A stretch of 64,000 bases of DNA from Pedobacter mucosus (GTDB taxonomy: Bacteria > Bacteroidota > Bacteroidia > Sphingobacteriales > Sphingobacteriaceae). The notes below the pieces were generated by a model. It had not been told where the DNA came from, made no database searches, and saw only the letters and a program-made list of their open reading frames with translations. Shown one piece after another: positions 1 to 9,706 of this stretch. Position 1 is the stretch's first letter. Every line of letters begins with the position of its first letter. The translations under genes and the position numbers were made by a program. The stretch covers positions 1,550,001 to 1,614,000 of the forward strand of contig NZ_CP087585.1 of NCBI RefSeq assembly GCF_022200785.1. Reading direction: 5' to 3'.

Positions 1-139
1 GCCTGATGCTTACGAATTAAAAAACGGTTTGAATCCAAAAGATGCAACTGATGCTGCCAAAATTTCTAAAAGTGGTTATTCAAACATCGAAGTATATTTA
101 AACAGTGTTGTTTCAGTATCAACTGTAAAGCCTAATTAA
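1..139 (+). CDS. C-terminal end of a secreted pectate-lyase-like protein (partial)
   Basis: The reading frame is open from base 2 to a TAA at 137-139 and encodes 45 residues. They closely match the last part of the next gene: both share GLNPKDA, SGYSNIEVYLNS and the same spacing. This is therefore the tail of a tandem paralogue whose catalytic part lies upstream of the window. The tail belongs to a calcium-binding-type region (DGIPDAWE-like) common at the end of Bacteroidetes pectate lyases. The next gene starts one base after the stop, so the two are probably co-transcribed. Confidence 0.75.
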   Translation, partial: PDAYELKNGLNPKDATDAAKISKSGYSNIEVYLNSVVSVSTVKPN

Positions 140-140
140 G

Positions 141-1772
141 ATGCGTAAAATTTGTGCTTTAGCCGCTTTAGTTAGCTTGTGCGGAATAACAAATTCGGCT
201 TTTGCCCAATATCCTGTTATACCGGAGGCGATGGAAAAAAAGGCCGATTCACTTTTAAAAAGTATTGAGGATAAATCTGAGTTACAATTTTTAAAGGTAA
301 AATCTATTGTTGATGAAGAGGCTAAAAATGGTAAACCGTACATTCCATGGGCGGCAAAACCAAGTGATTTACCGCAATCTAAATTAATTGCGTTTCCTGG
401 TGCAGAAGGTGGTGGAGCATATTCTTTTGGCGGTCGCGGAGGCAAAATCTATGTCGTTACAAGCTTAGATGATTCGGGTTTAGGAACGCTTCGTGAAGCA
501 TGCGAACAGGGTGGAGCCAGAATAATTGTTTTCAATGTTTCTGGGATTATCAAGTTAAAATCGCCACTAATTATTCGTGCACCTTATATTACCATTGCCG
601 GTCAAAGTGCACCTGGCGATGGCATTTGTGTTGCTGGCGAATCGGTATGGATTAACACACATGATGTCGTAATCAGGTATATGCGTTTCCGTCGTGGCGC
701 AACCGATGTTACCCGGAGAGATGATGCTATCGGTGGAAATCCCGTTGGCAATATAATTATTGATCACGTTTCTGCAAGTTGGGGATTGGATGAAAATATG
801 TCGATTTATCGCCATGTTTACGATCCTAAAGATGGCTCAAAACCAGTAAAACTTCCAACGGTAAATGTGACTATTCAAAACTCCATTTTTTCTGAAGCAT
901 TGGATACTTATAATCATGCTTTCGGAAGTACTATTGGTGGTTTGAACAGTACTTTTATGCGCAATTTATGGGCATCAAATATTAGTCGTAATCCTTCAGT
1001 TGGGATGTATGGCGATTTCGGTTTTGCCAACAACGTTATTTTTAACTGGTGGAACCGCAGTGCTGATGGTGGCGATAACGCTTCATTTTATAGTTTCGTT
1101 AATAATTATTATAAACCTGGTCCGATTACACCGGTCGGACAACCAATTTCATATCGCATTTTAAAACCAGAATCTGGAAGAGATAAAAAATTTACCAATG
1201 AGTTTGGAAAAGCTTACGTAACCGGAAACATAGTGGAAGGAAACGATAAAGTGACCAAGGATAATTGGGATGGTGGTGTGCAACCAGAAAGCAAACGCGA
1301 TAAACAAAAGCTGCTCGATTCTATTAGAGTTAATAAACCATTGCCGATGGCTAAAATTTCTATAATAGATACCAAAAAAGCTTATGATTTTGTCTTAGCT
1401 AACTCAGGAGCCTCATTACCGGTGAGGGATGCTATTGATAAACGTATTGTGAAACAAGTTACAACGGGTAAAATTGAACATGTTGAGGATGGCAAACTGC
1501 CGGTAAAACAGAGTTACGTTAAACGTCGTTTACCTGCTGATTCTTATAAACAAGGAATAATATCAGATATTGCGCAAGTGGGTGGTTATCCAGAATATAA
1601 AGGAACTCCTTATCTTGATGCTGATAAAGATGGCATTCCAGATGCATGGGAAAGTAAACATGGCTTAAATCCGAAGGATGCCAAAGACGCAGCGAAAATT
1701 TTGAAATCAGGATATTCTAATATCGAAGTTTATTTAAATAGTTTGGTGGATATTGGAAAGGTAAGGCCGTAG
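141..1772 (+). CDS. Secreted pectate lyase-like protein (PL1 type)
   Basis: This is a 543-residue protein with a signal peptide, probably cut after residue 22 (SAFA|QYP). It probably cleaves polygalacturonan by beta-elimination in the periplasm or outside the cell. The region around residues 80-330 has right-handed beta-helix features and motifs familiar from Bacteroidetes pectate lyases: FPGAEGGGAYSFGGRGG, LREA, TIAGQSAPGDG, VVIRYMRFR and IDHVSASWGLDEN. The last 50 residues carry a thrombospondin-type-3-like calcium motif (DADKDGIPDAWE). It starts one base after the stop of a paralogue and opens the pectin block. The fold and class are well supported. The exact substrate (homogalacturonan or another uronan) is inference. 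Confidence 0.82.
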   Translation: MRKICALAALVSLCGITNSAFAQYPVIPEAMEKKADSLLKSIEDKSELQFLKVKSIVDEEAKNGKPYIPWAAKPSDLPQSKLIAFPGAEGGGAYSFGGRGGKIYVVTSLDDSGLGTLREACEQGGARIIVFNVSGIIKLKSPLIIRAPYITIAGQSAPGDGICVAGESVWINTHDVVIRYMRFRRGATDVTRRDDAIGGNPVGNIIIDHVSASWGLDENMSIYRHVYDPKDGSKPVKLPTVNVTIQNSIFSEALDTYNHAFGSTIGGLNSTFMRNLWASNISRNPSVGMYGDFGFANNVIFNWWNRSADGGDNASFYSFVNNYYKPGPITPVGQPISYRILKPESGRDKKFTNEFGKAYVTGNIVEGNDKVTKDNWDGGVQPESKRDKQKLLDSIRVNKPLPMAKISIIDTKKAYDFVLANSGASLPVRDAIDKRIVKQVTTGKIEHVEDGKLPVKQSYVKRRLPADSYKQGIISDIAQVGGYPEYKGTPYLDADKDGIPDAWESKHGLNPKDAKDAAKILKSGYSNIEVYLNSLVDIGKVRP

Positions 1773-1780
1773 GATTTACT

Positions 1781-1919
1781 TGTCATTGTGAGGAATGAAG
1801 CAATCTTTAACTATAGAAATTATAAAGCTGTTGTTGCAACATGCATGAATGGTCGTCACCCTGAATTTATTTCAGGGTCTTAATAACAAGAAAGATGCTG
1901 AAATGAATTCAGCATGACG
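1781..1919. repeat. Two interspersed repeats: family A half-element and family B palindrome
   Basis: Bases 1781-1806 are a degenerate left half of family A (GTCATTGTGAGG ... GAAGCAATCT). Bases 1853-1919 are a full family B palindrome, with CGTCACCCTGAA ... TTCAGGGTCT on the left and AGATGCTGAA ... TTCAGCATGACG on the right. Both families recur through the window. No gene is present here. Confidence 0.8.
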
Positions 1920-1953
1920 AGCGTTCTAAAAGTTGATTAAAACAAAAACATTA

Positions 1954-4900
1954 ATGCTAAAAACTAACCATATATTAAGAGTAACGCAGTTAAAAACTTT
2001 AACAGGTTTGTTAATTTTTCTTTTAGTTGCAAACTTTTCTTTTGCCCAAAAACCTAAACTTATTGAACCTCCAAAACCAATTTATAAAGGCAAGGATGGC
2101 AAAATGGCTTATACACCTGATGCGCAAGGAAATCGAATTCCTGATTTTTCATATGCGGGTTACATGGCTGGTGAACAGGCAATTCCTAACGTAACTATAA
2201 AAGCAAAAGTTACCTTTATACCTGGAGATGCAACAAACAACATCCAATCTGCTTTAGATTATGTAGCCAATCTACCGATAGGAAAAGATGGTTTACGTGG
2301 AGCAGTTTTGTTGGAAAAAGGTACATACAAAGTTTCGGGTATCTTAAAAATAAAAGCTTCAGGTATAGTTCTTCGTGGTAGCGGAATAAATGAAACATTA
2401 ATTAAAGCTTCGGGATTAGATCGAATTGGCGTTATTAGAATTTTAGGAAAAGCTGATAAAATTGAAGAATCTTCAATAGCTATAACGGATGAATATGTTC
2501 CCGTTAATGCAATGAAGTTTTCTGTTGCTGATGCAACGAATTTTAAAGTTGGAGATCAAATTATAGTTAACAGACCATCAACAAAAGAATGGATTGAAAC
2601 ACTCAAAACTGCTGAATTTGGTGGGGGAGAAAGTGCTTTAGGTTGGAAACCAGGAACTCGTGATCTTCATTGGGATAGAAAAATAATCAGCATCAATGGA
2701 AATATGATTTCCATTGATGCACCATTAACGACTGCTTTAGATACTAAATACGGCGGTGGAACCATCTCAAAATATAAATGGAACGGTAGAATCACTCAAG
2801 TTGGCGTAGAAAATTTAAAAATCCATTCCGATTATCACAAAGAAAATTTAAAAGATGAATATCACCGTTGGACAGCCATTTGCTTAGAAAACGTAGCCGA
2901 TGCCTGGGTTCGACAAGTTGTATTTGAACATTTTGCTGGTTCTGCAGTAAACGTATTAGAAACTGCTAAACGAGTTACCGTTGAAGATTGTAAATCATTA
3001 GCTCCTATTTCAGAAATCGGCGGAGAAAGAAGAAATACATTTTTCACAATGGGTCAGCAAACGCTTTTCCAAAGAATTTACGCTGAATATGGCATGCATG
3101 ATTTTGCGGTTGGGTTTTGTGCTCCCGGTCCGAATGCTTTTGTACAATGTCAATCTATTCTGCCATTTAGTTTTAGTGGAGCAATTGATAGTTGGTCATC
3201 AGGCACTTTGTTTGATATCGTGAATGTTGATGGACAGGCATTAAGTTTCATGAACCGTGGTCAGGATGGTCAAGGTGCTGGTTGGGCAGCTGCAAACAGT
3301 GTTTTTTGGCAATGTAGTGCTGCTAGAGTTGATAATTTTCAGCCACCAACAGCTCAAAACTGGGCTTTCGGAACTTGGGCTCAATTTTCTGGTAACGGTT
3401 ATTGGGACATGTCCAACGAACAAATTCAACCTAGAAGTTTATACTATGCGCAGCTCAAAGATAGGATTGGGAACGATGCAGATAATCGTACTATTTTGCT
3501 TCCTGTAGAAACAGAAGCATCAAGTAGTCCGCCTGTTGATGTGGCTCAAAAACTGACCAAACTCTCCGTAAAACCTGCGCTAACTTTAGCTGAATTTATT
3601 GATCAGGCATCTTCTAGAAACCCAATTCCATTAGGAGGGAATTCAAAAATAGAAAGCAATTATAAAATTGCACCGGTTACTAAACCAACATTAGCAGGAA
3701 TCATGTCGATTAAAAACGGCTGGTTGGTTCGTGGTGATGAAGTGGTAGTGGGGAATAGACAAGACGTACCTTGGTGGAATGGAAGCGCCAGACCTTATGG
3801 ACTAAAAAATACAAAATTTCATGTTACGCGTTTTGTTCCTGGTCGTACTGGCAACGGTTTAACAGACGATTTGGATGAAATTACTGATTCTATGAAATTG
3901 GGTTCTGTAAAGATTTTGGATCACAATTATGGACTTTGGTACGATAGAAGAAGAGATGATCATGAAAGAATTCGCCGCATGGATGGAGAAGTTTGGGCAC
4001 CATTTTACGAGTTGCCATTCGCCCGTAGCGGACAAGATAAAGCTTGGGATGGTTTAAGTAAATATGATATTTCGAAATACAACCTTTGGTATTGGGATCG
4101 ATTAAAACAATTTGCTAATCTAGCCGATCAAAAAGGCTTGGTCTTAATCCATGAAAATTATTTCCAACATAATATTATTGAAGCAGGCGCACATTATGCA
4201 GACTTTCCTTGGCGTAGCGCAAACAATATAAATCATACCGGTTTTCCGGAACCCGTTCCATATGCTGGCGATAAGCGTGTGTTTATGGCGGAACAATTTT
4301 ATGATATTACGGATGTAAATCGCAGGGCGATACATAAAGCTTACATCAGAAAATGTTTAGAAAATTTTGATGGTAATAACGGCGTTATACAATTAATTGG
4401 AGCAGAGTTTACCGGGCCGCTTCACTTTGTGCAGTTCTGGATCGATACCATTAAAGAGTGGGAAAAGGAAACTGGAAAACATCCTATAATCGGTTTAAGC
4501 GTTACCAAAGATGTTCAAGATGCAATTTTAGCAGATCCGAGTAGAGCGGGTGTTATCGATTTAATCGACATCAAATATTGGCATTATCAGGCAGATGGAA
4601 CGGCTTATGCGCCACAAGGCGGACAAAATTTGGCACCTCGTCAGCATGCCCGTTTATTAAAACCTAAAAAAACTTCATTTGAGCAAGTTTATCACGCAGT
4701 TGCGGAATATAAAGCGAAATTTCCTAAAAAAGCAGTTATTTATTCTGGTGATAGTTTTGATAGTTTTGGTTGGGCAATTCTAATGGCTGGCGGGTCGCTA
4801 TCAAATGCGCAAAATCTTGATAACAACCTATTAAATGCTGCATTCAGTATGAAGCCATTTGCCTTAAGTGCGAAACAATATGGTTTAGAAAATCTGGGTA

Positions 4901-5097
4901 AAGCTTATATTTTATATAATGCATCTGCAGAGGCAATAAATCTAGATTTGACAAAGGCTACCGGAAAATTTAATTTAAAGGTTGAGAATGCCAAAACAGG
5001 ATCTATTTTAAAAGAAGAAAAAGTAAACGCCGGAGCTATTATCAAAATAAATAAAGTGGGTAATGGTGAGGAAGTGGTTGTCCTTAACAAAATTTAA
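1954..5097 (+). CDS. Large secreted beta-helix protein, DUF6298/DUF4955-like putative glycosidase
   Basis: The frame is open from a TTG at 1933, but the ATG at 1954 gives a normal signal peptide ending FSFAQ, so I chose it (1047 residues). The first half (about residues 45-520) looks like a pectate-lyase-type beta-helix (GAVLLEKGTYKVSGIL, IVLRGSG, ENVADAWVRQVVFEHFAG). The second half (about 620-950) has TIM-barrel-like character, with NYGLWYDRRRDDH, LIHENYFQHN and LIGAEFTGPLHFVQFW. The layout matches Bacteroidetes proteins I recall as DUF6298/DUF4955, common in pectin loci. The catalytic activity is unknown. It sits 3 bases before the GH140-like gene, so the two are probably expressed together. 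Confidence 0.65.
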   Translation: MLKTNHILRVTQLKTLTGLLIFLLVANFSFAQKPKLIEPPKPIYKGKDGKMAYTPDAQGNRIPDFSYAGYMAGEQAIPNVTIKAKVTFIPGDATNNIQSALDYVANLPIGKDGLRGAVLLEKGTYKVSGILKIKASGIVLRGSGINETLIKASGLDRIGVIRILGKADKIEESSIAITDEYVPVNAMKFSVADATNFKVGDQIIVNRPSTKEWIETLKTAEFGGGESALGWKPGTRDLHWDRKIISINGNMISIDAPLTTALDTKYGGGTISKYKWNGRITQVGVENLKIHSDYHKENLKDEYHRWTAICLENVADAWVRQVVFEHFAGSAVNVLETAKRVTVEDCKSLAPISEIGGERRNTFFTMGQQTLFQRIYAEYGMHDFAVGFCAPGPNAFVQCQSILPFSFSGAIDSWSSGTLFDIVNVDGQALSFMNRGQDGQGAGWAAANSVFWQCSAARVDNFQPPTAQNWAFGTWAQFSGNGYWDMSNEQIQPRSLYYAQLKDRIGNDADNRTILLPVETEASSSPPVDVAQKLTKLSVKPALTLAEFIDQASSRNPIPLGGNSKIESNYKIAPVTKPTLAGIMSIKNGWLVRGDEVVVGNRQDVPWWNGSARPYGLKNTKFHVTRFVPGRTGNGLTDDLDEITDSMKLGSVKILDHNYGLWYDRRRDDHERIRRMDGEVWAPFYELPFARSGQDKAWDGLSKYDISKYNLWYWDRLKQFANLADQKGLVLIHENYFQHNIIEAGAHYADFPWRSANNINHTGFPEPVPYAGDKRVFMAEQFYDITDVNRRAIHKAYIRKCLENFDGNNGVIQLIGAEFTGPLHFVQFWIDTIKEWEKETGKHPIIGLSVTKDVQDAILADPSRAGVIDLIDIKYWHYQADGTAYAPQGGQNLAPRQHARLLKPKKTSFEQVYHAVAEYKAKFPKKAVIYSGDSFDSFGWAILMAGGSLSNAQNLDNNLLNAAFSMKPFALSAKQYGLENLGKAYILYNASAEAINLDLTKATGKFNLKVENAKTGSILKEEKVNAGAIIKINKVGNGEEVVVLNKI

Positions 5098-5100
5098 TCT

Positions 5101-6519
5101 ATGAAAATACTTTCAAAATACATTTGGCTCTTCTTATTGGTTTTTATAACTGTTTATGGCTGTAAAAGTGAAAAGAAATCTGATGCCGTTTCTAGTGATA
5201 CTAAAAGTCTTCATGTTTCTGAAAATGGAAGATACTTAATGACTGGCGATGGAAAACCATTCTTTTGGTTGGGAGATACTGGTTGGCTGCTATTTAGTAG
5301 ATTAACGAGGGAAGAAGCTGTAAAATATTTAGACGATAGAAAAGAAAAAGGTTTTAACGTTATTCAAGTGATGCTTTTACATGATGTTCCTTCGAAAAAT
5401 ATTTATGGAGATTCATCTTTAATTCGGGCAGATGTTTCAAAACCAGCAATTACTAAAGGCAACGATTTCAAAGACACTTTACAATACGACTATTGGGATC
5501 ATGTTGATTATATTATCGATGAAGCCGGAAAAAGAGGCATTTATATGGCTTTAGTACCTGTTTGGGGAACAAATGTGAAAGCTAAAAAAGTGAAACAAGC
5601 TCAATCCGGTGTTTATGCTAAATTTTTAGCAGATCGTTATAAAGGCAAATGGAATATTATTTGGCTGAACGGAGGTGATATCAAAGGAAGCGAAGGCAAG
5701 GAAGTATGGAATACGATTGGCGAAACGCTAAGAGCGAATGATCCGAATCACTTAATTACTTTTCATCCAAGAGGGAGAACTGCATCGTCGGATTGGTTTC
5801 AAAACACTAAATGGATGGATTTTAATATGATTCAATCTGGGCATCGGAACTATAAACAGGATACTTCTAAAAATGAAACCAATCATTACGGGCCAGATAA
5901 TTGGAAATTTGTACAGATTGATTACAACTTAAAGCCAACGAAACCAACCATTGATGGTGAGCCATCTTACGAGGATATTCCGCAAGGTTTACATGATACA
6001 AAAGAACCAAGATGGACGGCTGATGATGTAAGAAGATATGGTTATTGGTCTGTATTTGCTGGTGCGTTTGGTTATACTTACGGCCACAATTCTATCATGC
6101 AGTTTTATAAAAAAACGGATAAAAAGCCTGCTTATGGTCCGCATGATGAATGGTTTGTGGCCATAAATTCTACAGGAGCAAAACAAATGAAATACTTAAA
6201 AGAGCTGATGTTATCGCGTTCTTATTTCGACCGTGTTCCAGACCAAACTTTAGTTTCAGGCACCAATGGTGAAAAATATGATCACGTTCTAGCAACAAGA
6301 GGCGAAGAATTTGCAATGTTTTATACCTATTCAGGAAAAAATTTCAGTGTTCAAATGGGTAAAATTGATGGTGATGAGGTTAAAGCTATTTGGTTTGATC
6401 CAAGAACCGGGAAAACAACAGCGATTGGAAAATTTGAAAATAAAGGAATTAAAGAATTTAATCCACCAGGAGAACCAAGAGAAGGTAATGACTGGGTTTT
6501 AGTTTTGGATAAGGTGTAA
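5101..6519 (+). CDS. Lipoprotein glycoside hydrolase, GH140/apiosidase-like (DUF4038)
   Basis: This 472-residue protein has a lipoprotein signal with cysteine at residue 21 (TVYGC), so it is probably anchored to a membrane. After it comes the pattern of the DUF4038 apiosidase-like TIM barrel: GRYLMTGDGKPFFWLGDTGW, EEAVKYLDDRKEKGFNVIQV, WNIIWLNGGD and PTIDGEPSYED. The C-terminal 90 residues (EFAMFYTYSGKNFSVQMG to the end) match the small beta domain usually found after it. Characterised GH140 members release apiose-containing side chains from rhamnogalacturonan II. The fold is well supported and the apiose specificity is inferred. It lies 3 bases after the preceding beta-helix gene. Confidence 0.75.
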   Translation: MKILSKYIWLFLLVFITVYGCKSEKKSDAVSSDTKSLHVSENGRYLMTGDGKPFFWLGDTGWLLFSRLTREEAVKYLDDRKEKGFNVIQVMLLHDVPSKNIYGDSSLIRADVSKPAITKGNDFKDTLQYDYWDHVDYIIDEAGKRGIYMALVPVWGTNVKAKKVKQAQSGVYAKFLADRYKGKWNIIWLNGGDIKGSEGKEVWNTIGETLRANDPNHLITFHPRGRTASSDWFQNTKWMDFNMIQSGHRNYKQDTSKNETNHYGPDNWKFVQIDYNLKPTKPTIDGEPSYEDIPQGLHDTKEPRWTADDVRRYGYWSVFAGAFGYTYGHNSIMQFYKKTDKKPAYGPHDEWFVAINSTGAKQMKYLKELMLSRSYFDRVPDQTLVSGTNGEKYDHVLATRGEEFAMFYTYSGKNFSVQMGKIDGDEVKAIWFDPRTGKTTAIGKFENKGIKEFNPPGEPREGNDWVLVLDKV

Positions 6520-6531
6520 AATAGATCAGGT

Positions 6532-6609
6532 CGTCATTGCGAGGCACGAAGCAATCTTATTCATTGAGGCAGATTGCTTCAGCTCGCTCAAACCCTCTTA
6601 GCAATGACG
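6532..6609. repeat. Family A palindromic repeat
   Basis: The left half is CGTCATTGCGAGGC ... GAAGCAATCT and the right half is AGATTGCTTCAGCTCGCTCA ... GCAATGACG. This is a full copy in the gap between the GH140-like and GH43-like genes. The remaining bases to 6725 are AT-rich with no recognisable element. Confidence 0.85.
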
Positions 6610-6725
6610 ATTAACGCTCAATTTTTATTGAGGTGATGATAGTTAAAATAATCTTTCCTAACTTATTGATAATGAATATAATTGATTAGTTAGAAAGTAA
6701 AGTGTACAAATAGAAAAGTTAAATA

Positions 6726-7679
6726 GTGTATAAAACAAAGTTCATAGCATATTTTCGTTTCGCCATTATTGGCCTAATTTTTTGTGCTTTAACTTCATGT
6801 GCAAAATATAGCTATGTCTTTACTTCTTTCCACGAACCTGCAAATGAAGGTTTAAGGTTGCTATACTCCAATGATGCTTTACATTGGACCGATTTAAATG
6901 AAATTTTGCTTAAGCCAACGGTTGGTGTTCAAAAGATAATGCGGGATCCATCTATTGTTCAAGGTCCGGATGGTACATTTCACTTGGTTTGGACCTGTAG
7001 TTGGAAAGGCGATAATGGTTTTGGTTATGCCAGTTCTAAAGATTTAAAAAATTGGACCACGCAGAAGTTTATACCTGTAATGCAAAAAGAGCCAACAACT
7101 GTTAATGTTTGGGCTCCTGAAATTTTTTATGATGATGAAAATAAGCAATTCATTATTATTTGGGCTTCTACAATTCCATTTCGATTTGCAAAAGGTATTG
7201 AGGATGAAGATAATAACCACAGAATGTATTCGATTACCACTAAAGATTTTAATATATTTTCTGAACCAAAACTATTTTTAGATCCAGGTTTTAGCGTAAT
7301 TGATGCAGTAATTGTTAAACGAGCGGCAAAAGATTATGTGTTGGTTTTAAAAGATAATACAAGGCCAAACAGAAACTTAAAGGTTGCTTTTGCGAGTAGC
7401 GCATTAGGTCCCTATGAAAATGTTTCACAAACTTTTAGTCCGAATTTAACCGAAGGACCAACAGTTGTTAAGAAAGGAAAAGAGTGGTTGATTTACTTTG
7501 ACGCTTACGGGCAAAAGAAATATTCAGCATTTAAAACGGCTGATTTTAAATCGTTTAAGGATGTAACATCATCGGTTTCTATTCCCGAAGGGCATAAACA
7601 TGGAACGATAATTAAAGTGAAAAGGAATGTGATTAAAGACTTGTCAATTGACTACAAAGTCACAAAGAATACAAAGTAA
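6726..7679 (+). CDS. Lipoprotein GH43-like five-bladed propeller glycosidase
   Basis: This 317-residue protein starts at GTG; there is no in-frame ATG before the conserved region. The signal ends in LTSC with the lipid cysteine at residue 25. The GH43-type elements are visible: RDPSIVQGPDGTFHLVW (Asp74 at the usual base position), WAPEIFYDDENKQFIIIW, SVIDAVIV (second Asp) and LTEGPTVVKKGKEWLIYFD (Glu of the general acid). It probably removes terminal arabinose, xylose or a similar sugar from pectin side chains. The last nine residues (DYKVTKNTK) are encoded by a dispersed family E repeat rather than by conserved glycosidase sequence. Confidence 0.75.
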   Translation: MYKTKFIAYFRFAIIGLIFCALTSCAKYSYVFTSFHEPANEGLRLLYSNDALHWTDLNEILLKPTVGVQKIMRDPSIVQGPDGTFHLVWTCSWKGDNGFGYASSKDLKNWTTQKFIPVMQKEPTTVNVWAPEIFYDDENKQFIIIWASTIPFRFAKGIEDEDNNHRMYSITTKDFNIFSEPKLFLDPGFSVIDAVIVKRAAKDYVLVLKDNTRPNRNLKVAFASSALGPYENVSQTFSPNLTEGPTVVKKGKEWLIYFDAYGQKKYSAFKTADFKSFKDVTSSVSIPEGHKHGTIIKVKRNVIKDLSIDYKVTKNTK

Positions 7680-7910
7680 TTATGCCTTGGTGCTCTTTGT
7701 GCCTTAGTGGTTAAAAATGAAACGAATGAAAATACTATACATTATTTTACGACTCACTAATTAAAGTGAAAAGGAATGGTGATTAAAGACTTGTCAATTG
7801 GCTACAAAGTCACAAAGAATACAAAGTAATTATGCCTTGGTGCTCTTTGTGCCTTAGTGGTTAAAAATGAAACGAATGAAAATAATTAAGATACTATACT
7901 TTATTTTACC
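7611..7910 (+). repeat. Tandem direct duplication of about 150 bases spanning a gene junction
   Basis: Copy 1 (about 7611-7758) covers the end of the GH43-like gene, the gap and a broken start of the next gene. Copy 2 (about 7760-7910) repeats this and runs into the intact next gene. The offset is 149-150 bases. Copy 2 has an extra G near 7779 and about 9 extra bases after the start codon. Both copies contain family E elements (CTACAAAG, CACAAAG, then CTTTGTGCC, TTAGTGG). Confidence 0.9.
7717..7764 (+). pseudogene. Truncated duplicate of the start of the following propeller gene
   Basis: An ATG at 7717 opens a 15-residue frame beginning MKRMKILYIIL, the same as the start of the gene at 7867 apart from a small deletion. 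It stops at 7762-7764. It comes from the tandem duplication and has no room for a functional protein. Confidence 0.7.
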
Positions 7911-9705
7911 GCTTACTCTTGCATTTCAAACCTTGCAAGCTCAAGATACAGTGCGTTACACAGGCAAAACGTTGGTAAATGCTGATTATCATCATGGCGC
8001 TTTAACACCTGTAGTTGGCGTTCATAGCATTCAAACCTTCCGAGCTAATCGTGAACATCCAGAATTGGCCGAAAGCTTTGGTTGGACTTACAATCATGCG
8101 CCTATGATTGCTTATTGGAACAACAAGTTTTATGTTGAATATTTAAGTGATAAGGTGGGAGAAAGTATCCCGCCAGGCCAAACTTTATTACAAAGCAGCG
8201 CTGATGGATATAACTGGACTAAACCCGAAGTTATTTTTCCTATTTACAGGATTCCGGATGGAACAACTAAAAAAGGAAGAACAGATGTAGCAAAAGACTT
8301 AGATGCGGTGATGCACCAAAGAATGGGATTTTATGTTTCTACAAAAAATGTCTTTCTGGTTTTAGGTTTCTATGCCATCAGTTTTGATGCAAAAGATGAC
8401 CCAAATGATGGAAATGGAATTGGCCGAGCGGTTAGAGAAATTCAAGCGGATGGAAAGTACGGTGAAATATATTTTATTCATTATAATCCAGGTTATTCTG
8501 AAAAGAATACAAAATATCCATTATACACAACTAGTAAAAACAAAGCTTTCGTTAACGCTTGTAGCGAGTTGTTAGCCAATAAGTTAATGACACAGCAATG
8601 GAATGAAGAAGCTGATAGAAAAGATTCGTTAATCACTTTGCAAAAGCAGTATAAAGCTTTTAGCTATTACCATTTAAATGATGGAAGAGTGGTTGGTTTA
8701 TGGAAGAATGCATTAACGGCTATTAGTAAAAATAATGGTAATAGCTGGCCTGAAAGTGCAAATAGGGCACCAGGTTTTGTAAATAGCAATGCCAAGATTT
8801 GGGGACAAAGAACTGCCGATGAAAATTTTGCTACCGTTTATAATCCTTCAGAATATAGATGGCCCTTAGCGATTTCTACCAGTAAAAACGGATTAGATTA
8901 CACAAATTTATTGCTTGTAAATGGGGAAGTTGCGCCAATGCGTTACGGTGGAAACTACAAATCCTATGGTCCGCAATATGTTCGTGGTATCGAGGAGGGA
9001 AATGGAAAACCTAAAGATGGCAAGTTATGGGTTACCTATAGCATGAACAAAGAAGATATTTGGGTTTCGTCCATTCCTTTGCCCGTATCAGAAAATATAA
9101 ATCAACAGGCAAATGATGATTTTGCTTTACTTCCGGTAGGGAAAGAGCTAGCATTATGGAATATTTATAGTCCACTTTGGGCAACTGTTAAAGTTGAAAA
9201 TAAAACTTTGGTTCTAAGAGATAAAGATCCATTTGATTATGCTAAAGCGGAAAGGGTTTTTCCTGCATCATCTAAAGTTATAACTGAGTTTTCGATTAGT
9301 CCAAAACAAGATAATTTTGGTTTAATGGAAATTGAGCTACAAGATGCTAAAGGCTTGGCAACCCTTCGTTTAACTTTCGATTCTACTGGAACATTAAGTG
9401 CAAAAGCCGGTGCCCGATATAAAAATTTCATGAAATATAAAGCTGGAGAAAGCTATGATATTAAAATAAAATTAGATGCTTTGACGAGGTTTTACACGGT
9501 TACTGTAAATGGAAAAGAGGCTTTAACAAGTTTAGCATTTCAACCTGTTGCAGAAGTTTCTAGAATTGTTTTTCGCACGGGCGATGTTCGTCATTTCCCA
9601 AATGTAGATACGCCTGCTGATCAAACATACGATTTACCTAAAGCTGGTGAAAGCGATAAAGAGGCTATTTATAGTATTAAATATTTAAAAACCAGGGGAT
9701 TTTAA
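7867..9705 (+). CDS. Secreted sialidase-like (BNR) propeller protein with C-terminal lectin-like domain
   Basis: This is a 612-residue protein with a signal peptide cut near LQAQ (residues 22-26). Residues about 30-410 look like a beta-propeller with sialidase-type blades (LLQSSADGYNWTKPEVIF, ISKNNGNSWPES, ISTSKNGLDYTNLLLV, GKLWVTYSMNKEDIWVSSIP). Residues about 430-590 resemble a beta-sandwich of the concanavalin-like type (ISPKQDNFGLMEIELQD). I recall the conserved opening TLVNADYHHGALTPVVGVH from Bacteroidetes polysaccharide loci, where such proteins are annotated exo-alpha-sialidase-like. In pectin the substrate is unlikely to be sialic acid; a rhamnose or uronic acid linkage is more plausible. 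Function is not certain. Confidence 0.6.
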   Translation: MKRMKIIKILYFILPLTLAFQTLQAQDTVRYTGKTLVNADYHHGALTPVVGVHSIQTFRANREHPELAESFGWTYNHAPMIAYWNNKFYVEYLSDKVGESIPPGQTLLQSSADGYNWTKPEVIFPIYRIPDGTTKKGRTDVAKDLDAVMHQRMGFYVSTKNVFLVLGFYAISFDAKDDPNDGNGIGRAVREIQADGKYGEIYFIHYNPGYSEKNTKYPLYTTSKNKAFVNACSELLANKLMTQQWNEEADRKDSLITLQKQYKAFSYYHLNDGRVVGLWKNALTAISKNNGNSWPESANRAPGFVNSNAKIWGQRTADENFATVYNPSEYRWPLAISTSKNGLDYTNLLLVNGEVAPMRYGGNYKSYGPQYVRGIEEGNGKPKDGKLWVTYSMNKEDIWVSSIPLPVSENINQQANDDFALLPVGKELALWNIYSPLWATVKVENKTLVLRDKDPFDYAKAERVFPASSKVITEFSISPKQDNFGLMEIELQDAKGLATLRLTFDSTGTLSAKAGARYKNFMKYKAGESYDIKIKLDALTRFYTVTVNGKEALTSLAFQPVAEVSRIVFRTGDVRHFPNVDTPADQTYDLPKAGESDKEAIYSIKYLKTRGF

Positions 9706-9706
9706 G

